A program made the translations under genes and the position numbers. A stretch of DNA of 64,000 nt from Clostridium sp. Marseille-P3244 (lineage in GTDB: Bacteria > Bacillota > Clostridia > Lachnospirales > Lachnospiraceae): NCBI RefSeq assembly GCF_900120155.1, contig NZ_LT635549.1, positions 1,954,688 through 2,018,687 of the forward strand. Reading direction: 5' to 3'. Positions within the stretch are counted from its first letter, which is position 1, and each line of letters starts with the position of its first letter. Under the pieces are notes generated by a model. That model ran no database searches, was not told the DNA's origin, and saw nothing but the letters and a program-made list of their open reading frames with translations. This document shows, piece by piece, positions 27,280 to 35,764 of this stretch.

Positions 27280-27969
27280 ATGAAAGACAAATTAAAAGAG
27301 CTGGAGCAGAAACTGGGATATACATTCCGGGATTTTTCTCTTCTGAGACAGGCCATGATGCACAGTTCCTACACAAATGAGAATCATCTGCCAAAGTACC
27401 GGAGCAATGAACGGCTGGAGTTCCTGGGGGACGCGGTACTGGAACTGGTTTCCAGCGAGTTTCTTTACCGGGGATCCGAAACGATGCCGGAGGGAGAGCT
27501 GACCAGGACGAGAGCCAGTATGGTCTGTGAATCTTCCCTGGCAATGTGCGCAAGGGATATCAGTCTGGGGGACTATCTGCTTCTGGGAAAGGGAGAGGAC
27601 GCCACAGGGGGAAGGCTTAGGGATTCCATTACCTCTGATGCCATGGAAGCGCTGATCGGAGCGGTGTATCTGGATGGTGGTTTTACTAATGCAAAAGAAT
27701 TTATTTACAGATTTGTTCTCACGGATCTGGAGGACAAGAAACTCTTTTATGATAGTAAAACTATCCTTCAGGAAATGGTGCAGGCGGAGAAGGCCGGAGA
27801 GATCGCCTATCGTGTCGTAAAAACAGAAGGACCGGACCACAGCAAGAGCTTTTACGTAGAAGTCCTGATCGGAGACTGCGTATATGGAGAAGGAAAGGGG
27901 CGGACGAAAAAAGCCGCAGAACAGCAGGCCGCGTATCACGCCATACTGGATCTCAGAAGACAAAAGTAA
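27280..27969 (+). CDS. rnc: ribonuclease III
   Basis: Cleaves double-stranded RNA in rRNA and mRNA processing. I chose ATG 27280 (229 aa, MKDKLKELEQKLGYTF), which has GGAAGAAGG just upstream; the longer frame to 27172 would place the start in the acpP terminator. The catalytic domain has the signature NERLEFLGDAVLELV and the second acidic block SDAMEALIGAVYLDGG; the C-terminal 75 residues are a dsRNA-binding domain (DSKTILQEMVQ...GRTKKAAEQQAAYHAI). It is followed by smc, a common Firmicutes order. Confidence 0.95.
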   Translation: MKDKLKELEQKLGYTFRDFSLLRQAMMHSSYTNENHLPKYRSNERLEFLGDAVLELVSSEFLYRGSETMPEGELTRTRASMVCESSLAMCARDISLGDYLLLGKGEDATGGRLRDSITSDAMEALIGAVYLDGGFTNAKEFIYRFVLTDLEDKKLFYDSKTILQEMVQAEKAGEIAYRVVKTEGPDHSKSFYVEVLIGDCVYGEGKGRTKKAAEQQAAYHAILDLRRQK

Positions 27970-27981
27970 AGCAGGTGTTTT

Positions 27982-30900
27982 ATGTATTTAAAGAACATAG
28001 AAGTGCAGGGATTTAAATCCTTTGCCAACAAGATAAAATTTGATTTCCACAACGGGATCACTGCGATCGTCGGACCCAATGGAAGCGGAAAGAGCAATGT
28101 GGCTGACGCGGTACGATGGGTGCTGGGGGAACAGAGAGTGAAACAGCTCAGAGGCGGGAGCATGCAGGATGTTATTTTTTCCGGTACCGAGAACCGGAAG
28201 CCTTTAAGCTACGCTGCCGTGGCGATCACGCTGGATAATTCGGATCATCAGCTTCCTGTAGACTACGAAGAGGTGACGGTGACCCGGAAGCTGTACCGGT
28301 CAGGAGAAAGTGAGTATCTGATCAACGGGGCATCCTGCCGTCTCAAAGACATTAATGAGATGTTTTATGACACGGGGATTGGCAAAGAGGGCTATTCTAT
28401 CATTGGACAGGGACAGATCGAAAGAATCCTCAGCGGAAAACCGGAAGAGCGCCGGGAGCTTTTTGATGAGGCGGCCGGCATCGTGAAGTTTAAGCGGAGA
28501 AAAACGTTGTCGCTGAGAAAGCTGGAGGAAGAGAGACTGAACCTGACCCGGGTCAACGATATTTTACAGGAACTGGAAAAGCAGCTTGGGCCTCTGGAAA
28601 AGCAGGCCGATACAGCGAGACAATATTTAAAAAAGAAAGAAGAATTAAAGACATACGATATCAACATGTTTCTGCTTGAAGAAGAGCGCCTGCGGGAACG
28701 GGTGAAAGAAGTGGAGGAAAAATATGAGGTTGCCTCCGCGGAGATGGAAGAATCGAATGTCCGGTATGAAAGGATGAAGACGGAATATGAGGCCGTCGAG
28801 GAAGAAGTCGAAGAGATAGAGCTGGCCATTGAGACAGCAAGGAACCAGCTCAATGAGACCAGCCTGCTGAAGCAGCAGCTGGAAGGCCAGATCAATGTTT
28901 TAAAGGAACAGATCAACACGGCCCGGATGAACGATGAACATTACGGTAACCGTGCGAATACGATTCATGCCGAGATCGAAAGCCGCCAGAGTCAGCGCTC
29001 TGCCTTTGAAAGGGAAAAAGAAGAGATCAGTTTAAAGCTCAGGGAAGCTTCACTTCAGGATGCCAGAGCGAAAGAGTGTCTGGTGGATGTGCAGTCGCAG
29101 ATCGCGGAGTATACTACAGAGATCGAAGAACGGAAACAGGAGATCATGGAGATCCTGGGAAACCGTGCTTCTACAAAGGCCAAGATCCAGCATTACGACA
29201 CCACAAAGGAGCAGATTGCTGCCAGAAAGTCTGTTCTGGACCGTGGTATCCTGGAAATCACATCCCTTTCGGAACAGCTCGGCAAGCAGCTGGAACAATA
29301 CGAGAGGGAGCTTAAGGAAATCCAGAAAGAACTTCAGGGCTACAATGAAACGATCGCGGAAAATGAGAAGAAAATAGAAAGTCTGCAGAAGGAACTGAAT
29401 GAGAAACAGGAGAAGCTGCGTCTTGGTCAGACAGCTTATCACAGAGAATCTTCCCGTCTGGAGTCTTTGAAGAATATCACAGAGCGCTATGACGGATATG
29501 GAAACAGTATCCGCAGAGTCATGGCCAATAAAGATAAGGAAAAAGGTCTGATCGGTGTCGTGGCGGACATCATCAAAGTAGACAAAGAATATGAGATCGC
29601 CGTTGAGACTGCCCTGGGAGGCAGTATCCAGAATATTGTCACTGACAATGAGGACACGGCGAAGAGAATGATCCAGTTCCTGAAAAAAAACAAATTCGGG
29701 CGCGCTACATTCCTTCCTCTTACCAGCATGCATAAAGGCGGGGGAATCCGTACACCGGAAGCACTTGAGGAATCGGGAGTGATCGGACTGGCAAATTCAC
29801 TGGTCCATGTGGAAAAGAGATTTGAGAGTCTGGCAGATCAGCTTCTTGGCCGTACGATTGTGGTCCGCTCCATTGACGACGGAATCGCGATCGCGCGAAA
29901 GTACCGGCAGTCCCTCAGGCTTGTAACCCTGGAGGGAGAACTGATCAGCCCGGGCGGCTCCATGACCGGAGGCGCATTTAAGAATTCCAGCAACCTTCTG
30001 AGCAGGCGCAGAGAGATCGAAGAGTTTGAGAAGACTGTGGCAATGCTCAAAAAAGATATGGAAGCGCTGGAGCAGGATGTGAGCAGAGTGAAGAACTCCC
30101 GGGCAGCCTGCTACAATACGATAGACGATATACAGAAAGAACTCAGGAAGGCTTCTGTTGTAGAAAATACGGCACGGATGAATGTGGAGCAGACCCGTGT
30201 CCGCCTGGAGGAGGCAGGCCAGCGGTCTTACAGCTACCAGAATGAAAAAAAGGAACTGGACAGACAGCTTGGAGAAATCCAGGAAAATGAAGAGTCTATC
30301 CAGATGGAGCTTGAGACTTCAGAGAATCTGGAGGAAAAGTTAAACGAACAGATCGAAGAGCTGCAGAAAGCGCTGGAACAGCAGAAAGCGGCAGAGATGA
30401 CGCAGCAGAAACAGTCTGAGGAGGCGCATCTTGCTCTGGCCGGTCTGGAACAGCAGAATGTATTTATCCTGGAAAATATTTCACGTATCGGCGAGGAAAC
30501 AGAGAAATTCCGGGCAGAGCTCCGGGAACTTGACGCAAACAAGGACAATACTTCAGAAGAGATCCGTCAGAAAGAAGAAAAGATCCAGGATCTCAGACAG
30601 ACGATCGAGGATTCCAAGGATCTGTTTACCGAGATCGGCAGGGAGATTGAGGCTCAGACGCAAAAAAAAGAAGAATTAAATCAGAAACACAGGGATTTCC
30701 TCAGACAGAGAGAAGAGCTTTCCAAACATATTTCGGCTCTCGACAAGGAGTGTTTCCGGCTGAACAGCCAAAAGGAATCTTACGAGGCGGCGTCTGAGAA
30801 ACAAATGAATTATATGTGGGAAGAGTATGAGATCACATACAACCATGCCATGGAGCTCCGCAATGAGAATCTGACAGACCTGTCCTACATGAAGCGGCAG

Positions 30901-31542
30901 ATCCAGACGTTGAAAAGTGACATAAAGAATCTGGGTTCCGTCAATGTAAACGCGATCGAAGATTATAAAAATATATCTGAGAGATATGAGTTCCTGAAAG
31001 GACAGCATGATGATCTGGTAGAGGCGGAAGCCGCTTTGATCCGCATCATAGATGAGCTTGATACTGCCATGAGAAAGCAGTTTACCGAGCAGTTCGCAAA
31101 AATATCCGAAGAGTTCAATACAGTATTCCGGCAGCTGTTCGGAGGAGGGAAAGGGACATTGGAACTGATGGAAGATGAGGATGTCCTTGAAGCGGGAATC
31201 CGTATCATCGCGCAGCCACCCGGTAAAAAGCTGCAGAATATGATGCAGCTGTCCGGTGGGGAAAAAGCGTTGACGGCCATTTCACTTCTGTTTGCCATTC
31301 AGAATCTGAAGCCGTCCCCGTTCTGCCTTCTGGACGAGATCGAGGCAGCACTGGATGACAATAATGTGACCCGGTTCGCCCGGTATCTGCATAAGCTGAC
31401 AAAAAGCACCCAGTTCATCGTTATTACACACAGAAGAGGTACTATGGCGTCAGCAGACCGTCTGTACGGGATCACGATGCAGGAGAAAGGAGTATCCACT
31501 CTTGTGTCAGTGGATCTCCTGGAAGATGAACTGGATAAGTAG
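27982..31542 (+). CDS. smc: chromosome segregation/condensin ATPase SMC
   Basis: DNA-organising ATPase of the condensin complex. The 1186-residue protein has the N-terminal Walker A GPNGSGKSNVADAVRWVLGEQ, a long coiled coil (about 170-500), a hinge domain (about 515-650; GLIGVVADIIKVDKEYEIA and GGSMTGGAFKNSSN), a second coiled coil, and a C-terminal head with the signature LSGGEKALTAISLLFA and Walker B FCLLDEIEAALDDNN. scpA and scpB are not in the window. It starts 12 bp after rnc. Confidence 0.98.
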   Translation: MYLKNIEVQGFKSFANKIKFDFHNGITAIVGPNGSGKSNVADAVRWVLGEQRVKQLRGGSMQDVIFSGTENRKPLSYAAVAITLDNSDHQLPVDYEEVTVTRKLYRSGESEYLINGASCRLKDINEMFYDTGIGKEGYSIIGQGQIERILSGKPEERRELFDEAAGIVKFKRRKTLSLRKLEEERLNLTRVNDILQELEKQLGPLEKQADTARQYLKKKEELKTYDINMFLLEEERLRERVKEVEEKYEVASAEMEESNVRYERMKTEYEAVEEEVEEIELAIETARNQLNETSLLKQQLEGQINVLKEQINTARMNDEHYGNRANTIHAEIESRQSQRSAFEREKEEISLKLREASLQDARAKECLVDVQSQIAEYTTEIEERKQEIMEILGNRASTKAKIQHYDTTKEQIAARKSVLDRGILEITSLSEQLGKQLEQYERELKEIQKELQGYNETIAENEKKIESLQKELNEKQEKLRLGQTAYHRESSRLESLKNITERYDGYGNSIRRVMANKDKEKGLIGVVADIIKVDKEYEIAVETALGGSIQNIVTDNEDTAKRMIQFLKKNKFGRATFLPLTSMHKGGGIRTPEALEESGVIGLANSLVHVEKRFESLADQLLGRTIVVRSIDDGIAIARKYRQSLRLVTLEGELISPGGSMTGGAFKNSSNLLSRRREIEEFEKTVAMLKKDMEALEQDVSRVKNSRAACYNTIDDIQKELRKASVVENTARMNVEQTRVRLEEAGQRSYSYQNEKKELDRQLGEIQENEESIQMELETSENLEEKLNEQIEELQKALEQQKAAEMTQQKQSEEAHLALAGLEQQNVFILENISRIGEETEKFRAELRELDANKDNTSEEIRQKEEKIQDLRQTIEDSKDLFTEIGREIEAQTQKKEELNQKHRDFLRQREELSKHISALDKECFRLNSQKESYEAASEKQMNYMWEEYEITYNHAMELRNENLTDLSYMKRQIQTLKSDIKNLGSVNVNAIEDYKNISERYEFLKGQHDDLVEAEAALIRIIDELDTAMRKQFTEQFAKISEEFNTVFRQLFGGGKGTLELMEDEDVLEAGIRIIAQPPGKKLQNMMQLSGGEKALTAISLLFAIQNLKPSPFCLLDEIEAALDDNNVTRFARYLHKLTKSTQFIVITHRRGTMASADRLYGITMQEKGVSTLVSVDLLEDELDK

Positions 31543-31626
31543 CTGCTCAGCGCGGGACCGCATTCCGGATGAAGCGGCATGTAAACTGACAGCATGGAAA
31601 CTGAGGAAAGGCAGGGATTTCGATCA

Positions 31627-32562
31627 ATGGGAGAGAATCAGGGATTTTTTAGACGTCTTGTCTCGGGACTGACAAAGACAAGAGATAATATCGTGTCCGG
31701 AATGGACAGTATTTTCCATGGATTTTCCAGGATAGATGATGAGTTTTATGAAGAGCTGGAGGAGACGCTCATCATGGGCGATCTTGGAGTCCGGGCCACA
31801 GAGAATATCCTGGACGAACTGAAGGAGAAGGTGAAAGAACGGCATATAAAGGAACCGTCAGAGTGCAGACAGATCCTGATCGACAGCATTAAGAGCCAGA
31901 TGGATGTAGGGGAGACTGCTTATGAGTTTGAGAACAGGACTTCTGTGGTGTTTGTCATCGGCGTCAACGGAGTAGGAAAGACTACCACCATCGGGAAGCT
32001 GGCCGGCAAGCTGAAGAGTCAGGGGAAAAAAGTGATCCTGGCAGCCGCGGATACCTTCCGGGCGGCAGCCGGTGAACAGCTGAAGGAATGGGCGGACCGG
32101 GCAGGCGTAGATATGATCGGAGGTCAGGAGGGCGCGGATCCGGCATCGGTGGTTTTTGACGCAGTATCTGCGGCCAAAGCACGAAAGGCGGATGTCCTTT
32201 TGTGCGACACCGCGGGCAGACTCCATAACAAGAAAAATCTGATGGAAGAATTAAAGAAGATCAATCGGGTCATCGAGCGGGAATATCCCGAAGCGTTCAA
32301 AGAGACGCTGGTAGTACTCGACGCGGCGACCGGACAGAACGCGCTGGCACAGGCAAGGGAGTTCAATGAAGTGGCAGACATTACCGGGGTGATCCTGACA
32401 AAGATGGACGGGACCGCGAAAGGCGGGATTGCCGTCGCGATTCAGGCGGAACTGGGGATTCCGGTGAAGTATATCGGCGTCGGAGAGACCATTGACGATC
32501 TGCAGAAATTTGACTCAGATGAATTTGTAAACGCGTTGTTCTATCAGGAGGAAGAAAGATGA
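31627..32562 (+). CDS. ftsY: signal recognition particle receptor FtsY
   Basis: GTPase receptor that docks SRP-ribosome complexes at the membrane. I chose ATG 31627 (311 aa), about nine bases after AGGCAGGG; ATG 31594 has no ribosome site. It has the short N-terminal amphipathic segment of Gram-positive FtsY, then the NG domain: VFVIGVNGVGKTTTIGKLAGKL, AADTFRAAAGEQL, LLCDTAGRLHNKKNLMEEL, TKMDGTAKGG and the closing YIGVGETIDDLQKFD. Its last four bases overlap the start of the next gene. Confidence 0.95.
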   Translation: MGENQGFFRRLVSGLTKTRDNIVSGMDSIFHGFSRIDDEFYEELEETLIMGDLGVRATENILDELKEKVKERHIKEPSECRQILIDSIKSQMDVGETAYEFENRTSVVFVIGVNGVGKTTTIGKLAGKLKSQGKKVILAAADTFRAAAGEQLKEWADRAGVDMIGGQEGADPASVVFDAVSAAKARKADVLLCDTAGRLHNKKNLMEELKKINRVIEREYPEAFKETLVVLDAATGQNALAQAREFNEVADITGVILTKMDGTAKGGIAVAIQAELGIPVKYIGVGETIDDLQKFDSDEFVNALFYQEEER

Positions 32563-33773
32563 TGACATTAGAGAAGTTTGAGGAAGCCAGCGAGCTGGTA
32601 AAGAAAGTGACGAATCCCACAAAGCTTATATACAGCGACTACCTGAGCGGAATGAGCGGCGGTAAAGTTTATCTGAAACCTGAGAATATGCAGCATACGG
32701 GAGCATATAAGATACGCGGAGCCTATTATAAGATCAGCACTCTTTCAGAGGAAGAGCGAAAACGCGGACTGATCACTGCGTCAGCGGGTAATCATGCCCA
32801 GGGGGTTGCCTTCGCGGCGAAGCAGTTTGGCTGCAGGGCCGTGATCGTCATGCCTACAGTTACTCCGCTGATCAAAGTCAACCGGACAAAGAGTTACGGG
32901 GCAGAAGTGATCCTCTACGGAGACGTGTATGATGACTCATACGCATATGCCTGTGAGCTGGCGGAGAAAGAGGGATACACGTTCGTACATCCTTTCAATG
33001 ATATCGATGTAGCTACAGGCCAGGGCACCATCGCCATGGAGATCGTGCAGGAGCTGCCCACGGTGGACTATATCCTTGTCCCTGTGGGTGGAGGCGGCCT
33101 GCTCTCAGGAGTGGCCACTCTGGCCAAGATGCTGAATCCGAAGATCAAGGTGATCGGAGTAGAACCCGCAGAGGCGGCAAGCATGACAGCAGCTCTTAAG
33201 GCCGGGGAAGTGGTGGAGCTGGAGAGTGCCAATACGATCGCAGACGGGACAGCGGTGAAGGCAGTAGGTGAAAAAATCCTTCCCTATGTCCGGGAGAATG
33301 TCGATGACATGCTTCTGGTAGAAGATGACGAACTGATCGGCGCTTTCCTTGATATGGTGGAAAATCACAAGATGATCGTGGAGAATTCCGGACTTCTTTC
33401 TGTGGCGGCTCTGAAACAGATGGACTGCAGAGGGAAAAAGGTGGTCTGTATCCTGAGCGGCGGCAACATGGATGTGATCACAATGTCTTCTATCGTACAG
33501 CATGGTCTGATCCAGAGAGACCGTATCTTCTCTGTATCTGTGCTCCTTCCCGACAAGCCCGGAGAGCTGGTCCAGGTGGCCAAGACCATCGCGGATGAGC
33601 AGGGAAATGTCATTAAACTGGAGCACAATCAGTTTGTCAGCACAAACCGCAATGCCGCGGTGGAACTGAGGATCACGATGGAGGCATTCGGTACAGAACA
33701 TAAAAACAGGATCCTGGATGCGCTGGAGCGGAAAGGGTTCCGGCCGAAACTGATCAGCGCGAAGTTGTATTAA
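32559..33773 (+). CDS. ilvA: threonine ammonia-lyase with C-terminal ACT domain
   Basis: PLP enzyme that deaminates threonine to 2-oxobutyrate, the entry to isoleucine. The 404-residue protein has the PLP lysine in GAYKIRGAYYK, SAGNHAQGVAFAAKQFGC, and the phosphate loop VPVGGGGLLSG. The last 80 residues (FSVSVLLPDKPGELVQVAKTI) form an ACT domain, as in the shorter clostridial enzymes. It could serve biosynthesis or threonine fermentation; ACT and the ilv genes elsewhere in the window lean to biosynthesis. The gene overlaps ftsY by 4 bp. Confidence 0.9.
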   Translation: MMTLEKFEEASELVKKVTNPTKLIYSDYLSGMSGGKVYLKPENMQHTGAYKIRGAYYKISTLSEEERKRGLITASAGNHAQGVAFAAKQFGCRAVIVMPTVTPLIKVNRTKSYGAEVILYGDVYDDSYAYACELAEKEGYTFVHPFNDIDVATGQGTIAMEIVQELPTVDYILVPVGGGGLLSGVATLAKMLNPKIKVIGVEPAEAASMTAALKAGEVVELESANTIADGTAVKAVGEKILPYVRENVDDMLLVEDDELIGAFLDMVENHKMIVENSGLLSVAALKQMDCRGKKVVCILSGGNMDVITMSSIVQHGLIQRDRIFSVSVLLPDKPGELVQVAKTIADEQGNVIKLEHNQFVSTNRNAAVELRITMEAFGTEHKNRILDALERKGFRPKLISAKLY

Positions 33774-33792
33774 TTGAGCCGAAATTGCATCG

Positions 33793-33851
33793 GGGACGTA
33801 GTCATTTTCAAAATGACTACGTCCCAAACCGGAAATGACTATGTCCCAAAC
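33793..33851. repeat. REP-like palindrome with a third partial copy
   Basis: GGGACGTAGTCATTTT (33793-33808) and its exact complement AAAATGACTACGTCCC (33810-33825) form a 16-bp perfect inverted repeat with one central base. A direct copy of AAATGACTACGTCCCAAAC with one change follows at 33833-33851. There is no T run, so it is unlike a terminator. The form suggests a dispersed REP-type element. Confidence 0.7.
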
Positions 33852-33888
33852 AGGACCAGACAGGACGACAGAAGGAAAGGAGCTGCAC

Positions 33889-34383
33889 ATGGCGAGGCGA
33901 ATTCCGAAACCGGGAGAAATTTACAGACATTTCAAAGGGAAAAGTTATAAGATCCTCTATATCGCTACTTGTACGGAAACCGGGGAAGATATGGTGATCT
34001 TTGAATCTGTGGAAGGAGAGCATCGGGTTTACGCAAGTGAGCTGGACGCGTTTCTGACGCCTCTTGATCCCCGCAGATATCCCCAGGAGGAGCAGAAATA
34101 CCGCTTCGAACTGTGCCGGGATTTGAAAGATAACAGCGGGCTCCGGCTGAAGCATTATGGGAATACAACGGAAATGATTCTGGAATTCCTTGATCTGGAC
34201 AGCAATGAAGAGCGGATAAAATTTCTTCAGAGCCATCAGTCTGAGATTGACGCACGTTTTCTGACCGCCGCGGCGGAGAGCATGGAATTTGCCGAAACCG
34301 GTGAGAGCGTGGAGGAAAGGTATGCGTCGTTTATCAGATTCCTGAAAATGAAGATGAAATACGAAAGCCGGAGGCAGAATTAA
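33889..34383 (+). CDS. DUF1653 domain protein
   Basis: Protein of unknown function. The N-terminal 70 residues match the DUF1653 pattern (PKPGEIYRHFKGKSYKILYIATCTETGEDMVIFES then YASELDAFLTPLD). The rest (to residue 164) is charged and helical with no motif I recognise. I chose ATG 33889 after AAAGGAGCTG; the longer frame would start inside the palindrome copy. It stands alone between ilvA and prs and its stop codon lies in the loop of a terminator. Confidence 0.8.
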   Translation: MARRIPKPGEIYRHFKGKSYKILYIATCTETGEDMVIFESVEGEHRVYASELDAFLTPLDPRRYPQEEQKYRFELCRDLKDNSGLRLKHYGNTTEMILEFLDLDSNEERIKFLQSHQSEIDARFLTAAAESMEFAETGESVEERYASFIRFLKMKMKYESRRQN

Positions 34384-34402
34384 ATCTGCCTCCGTATCTT
34401 TT
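34370..34402 (+). terminator. terminator of the DUF1653 gene
   Basis: Stem GGAGGCAGA (34370-34378)/TCTGCCTCC (34385-34393), loop ATTAAA containing the stop codon, then GTATCTTTTTC. It may also slow convergent transcription from prs. Confidence 0.7.
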
Positions 34403-34403
34403 T

Positions 34404-35585
34404 CTATATTTTTTCTCCGCGGGCCCTTTTTTCCAGCAGAGCATGGATCTTGTCCGTCGGATTGAGGACGGATCCGATGGTGATGTCATGATTCAGGGAA
34501 TCGATGATCAACGCCAGGAATTTGCTCATGTCAGCCAATACAAAATAAGGTTTTTCGTATAGCTCCGGCGGAAGATATGTAAGGTTTGTGGTGATCACCT
34601 TGTTGATGTAACCTTTGTTATAGTATTCATCAAATTTTTCAAAGCCGTCCGTGAACAGGCCAAATGTAGTACACACGAAGACCCGGCCGGCTTTCCGGTC
34701 TTTCAGCTGTTTTGCCACATCCAGCATACTGCCACCGGAAGAGATCATGTCATCGACGATGATCACATCTTTCCCGGACACATCATCTCCCAGAAATTCA
34801 TGAGCGACGATGGGATTTTTCCCGTTTATAATAGTAGAATAGTCACGGCGCTTATAGAACATACCCATGTCCACGCCGAGAACATTGGAGAAATAGACGG
34901 CACGGTGCATGGCCCCTTCATCCGGGCTGATGATCATCAGATGTTCTTTGTCAGGAACAAGATCCGGGACAGCGCGGAAGAGCGCCTTCATAAACTGATA
35001 AGGCGGATTGAAGCTGTCAAATCCGCTCAGTGGGATAGCGTTCTGCACACGGGGATCATGGGCGTCAAAGGTGACAATGTTGGTGACTCCCATATTGGTC
35101 AGTTCCTCCAGGGCGAGGGCGCAGTCCAGAGACTCTCTCTTGGTCCGTTTGTGCTGGCGGCTTTCGTAGAGAAACGGCATGATCACATTGATGCGGCGGG
35201 CTTTGCCGGTGGCCGCGGAGATGATCCGCTTCAGATCCTGGTAATGATCATCCGGCGACATATGGTTCAAATGTCCGTTTACCGTGTATGTAAGGCTGTA
35301 GTTGCAGACATCTGTCATGATAAAGAGGTCGGTTCCCCGGATCGTTTCCCGGAGGACACCTTTTGCCTCTCCCGTTCCGAAACGGGGACAGCAGCAGTCC
35401 ACGAGATAATTGTTCGATTTGTAATTGACATACAGGGATGATTCAGAGGCTTCATTGATCGTGTTTTCCCGGAAGGAGACAATATAATCATTGACTTTTT
35501 TCCCCAGCGCCCGGCAGCTCTCCATTGCTACGATTTTCAGGGGAGCGGCAGGCAGAGTTCTTTCTAAGAGTTCGATATTGGACAT
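34404..35585 (-). CDS. prs: ribose-phosphate pyrophosphokinase, long clostridial form
   Basis: Makes PRPP from ribose 5-phosphate and ATP for nucleotide, histidine and tryptophan synthesis. The PRPP loop DVIIVDDMISSGGSMLDVA, the flexible-loop KRR (YKRRDYS) and the ATP region PFLYESRQHKRTKRE are clear. At 393 residues it is about 75 longer than the usual enzyme; the extra material lies in the N-terminal half (residues 35-90) and near the C-terminus. The canonical histidine motif reads DAHDPRVQNAIP. PRPP synthetase is certain by motif; possible regulatory differences are inference. Confidence 0.88.
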   Translation of the reverse strand: MSNIELLERTLPAAPLKIVAMESCRALGKKVNDYIVSFRENTINEASESSLYVNYKSNNYLVDCCCPRFGTGEAKGVLRETIRGTDLFIMTDVCNYSLTYTVNGHLNHMSPDDHYQDLKRIISAATGKARRINVIMPFLYESRQHKRTKRESLDCALALEELTNMGVTNIVTFDAHDPRVQNAIPLSGFDSFNPPYQFMKALFRAVPDLVPDKEHLMIISPDEGAMHRAVYFSNVLGVDMGMFYKRRDYSTIINGKNPIVAHEFLGDDVSGKDVIIVDDMISSGGSMLDVAKQLKDRKAGRVFVCTTFGLFTDGFEKFDEYYNKGYINKVITTNLTYLPPELYEKPYFVLADMSKFLALIIDSLNHDITIGSVLNPTDKIHALLEKRARGEKI

Positions 35586-35627
35586 GGTTTTCTCCTGTTG
35601 GTGAATTTATTCTGATTTTACATCTCT

Positions 35628-35656
35628 TTTATAACACCTTTCCCGGGGAAATTCAA
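35628..35656 (-). promoter_or_regulatory. sigma-A promoter of prs
   Basis: Minus strand: TTGAAT (35656-35651), 17 bp, TATAAA (35633-35628), 42 bp before the prs ATG, which has a CAGGAG box. Confidence 0.65.
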
Positions 35657-35764
35657 GACGTTTTCAGCGTGGATGCTTTGCGGGAGACGGGAATTATGTT
35701 ATACTTGATAAGTGTCCGGGAAAGAACGGGCAGAAGAACAGGACGAGGAGCTTTTGGCAGACGG

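Noticed and set aside
33793-33825. Palindrome as an ordinary terminator for ilvA
   Set aside because: The stem is long but no T run follows on either strand, and a third direct copy is not explained by termination.
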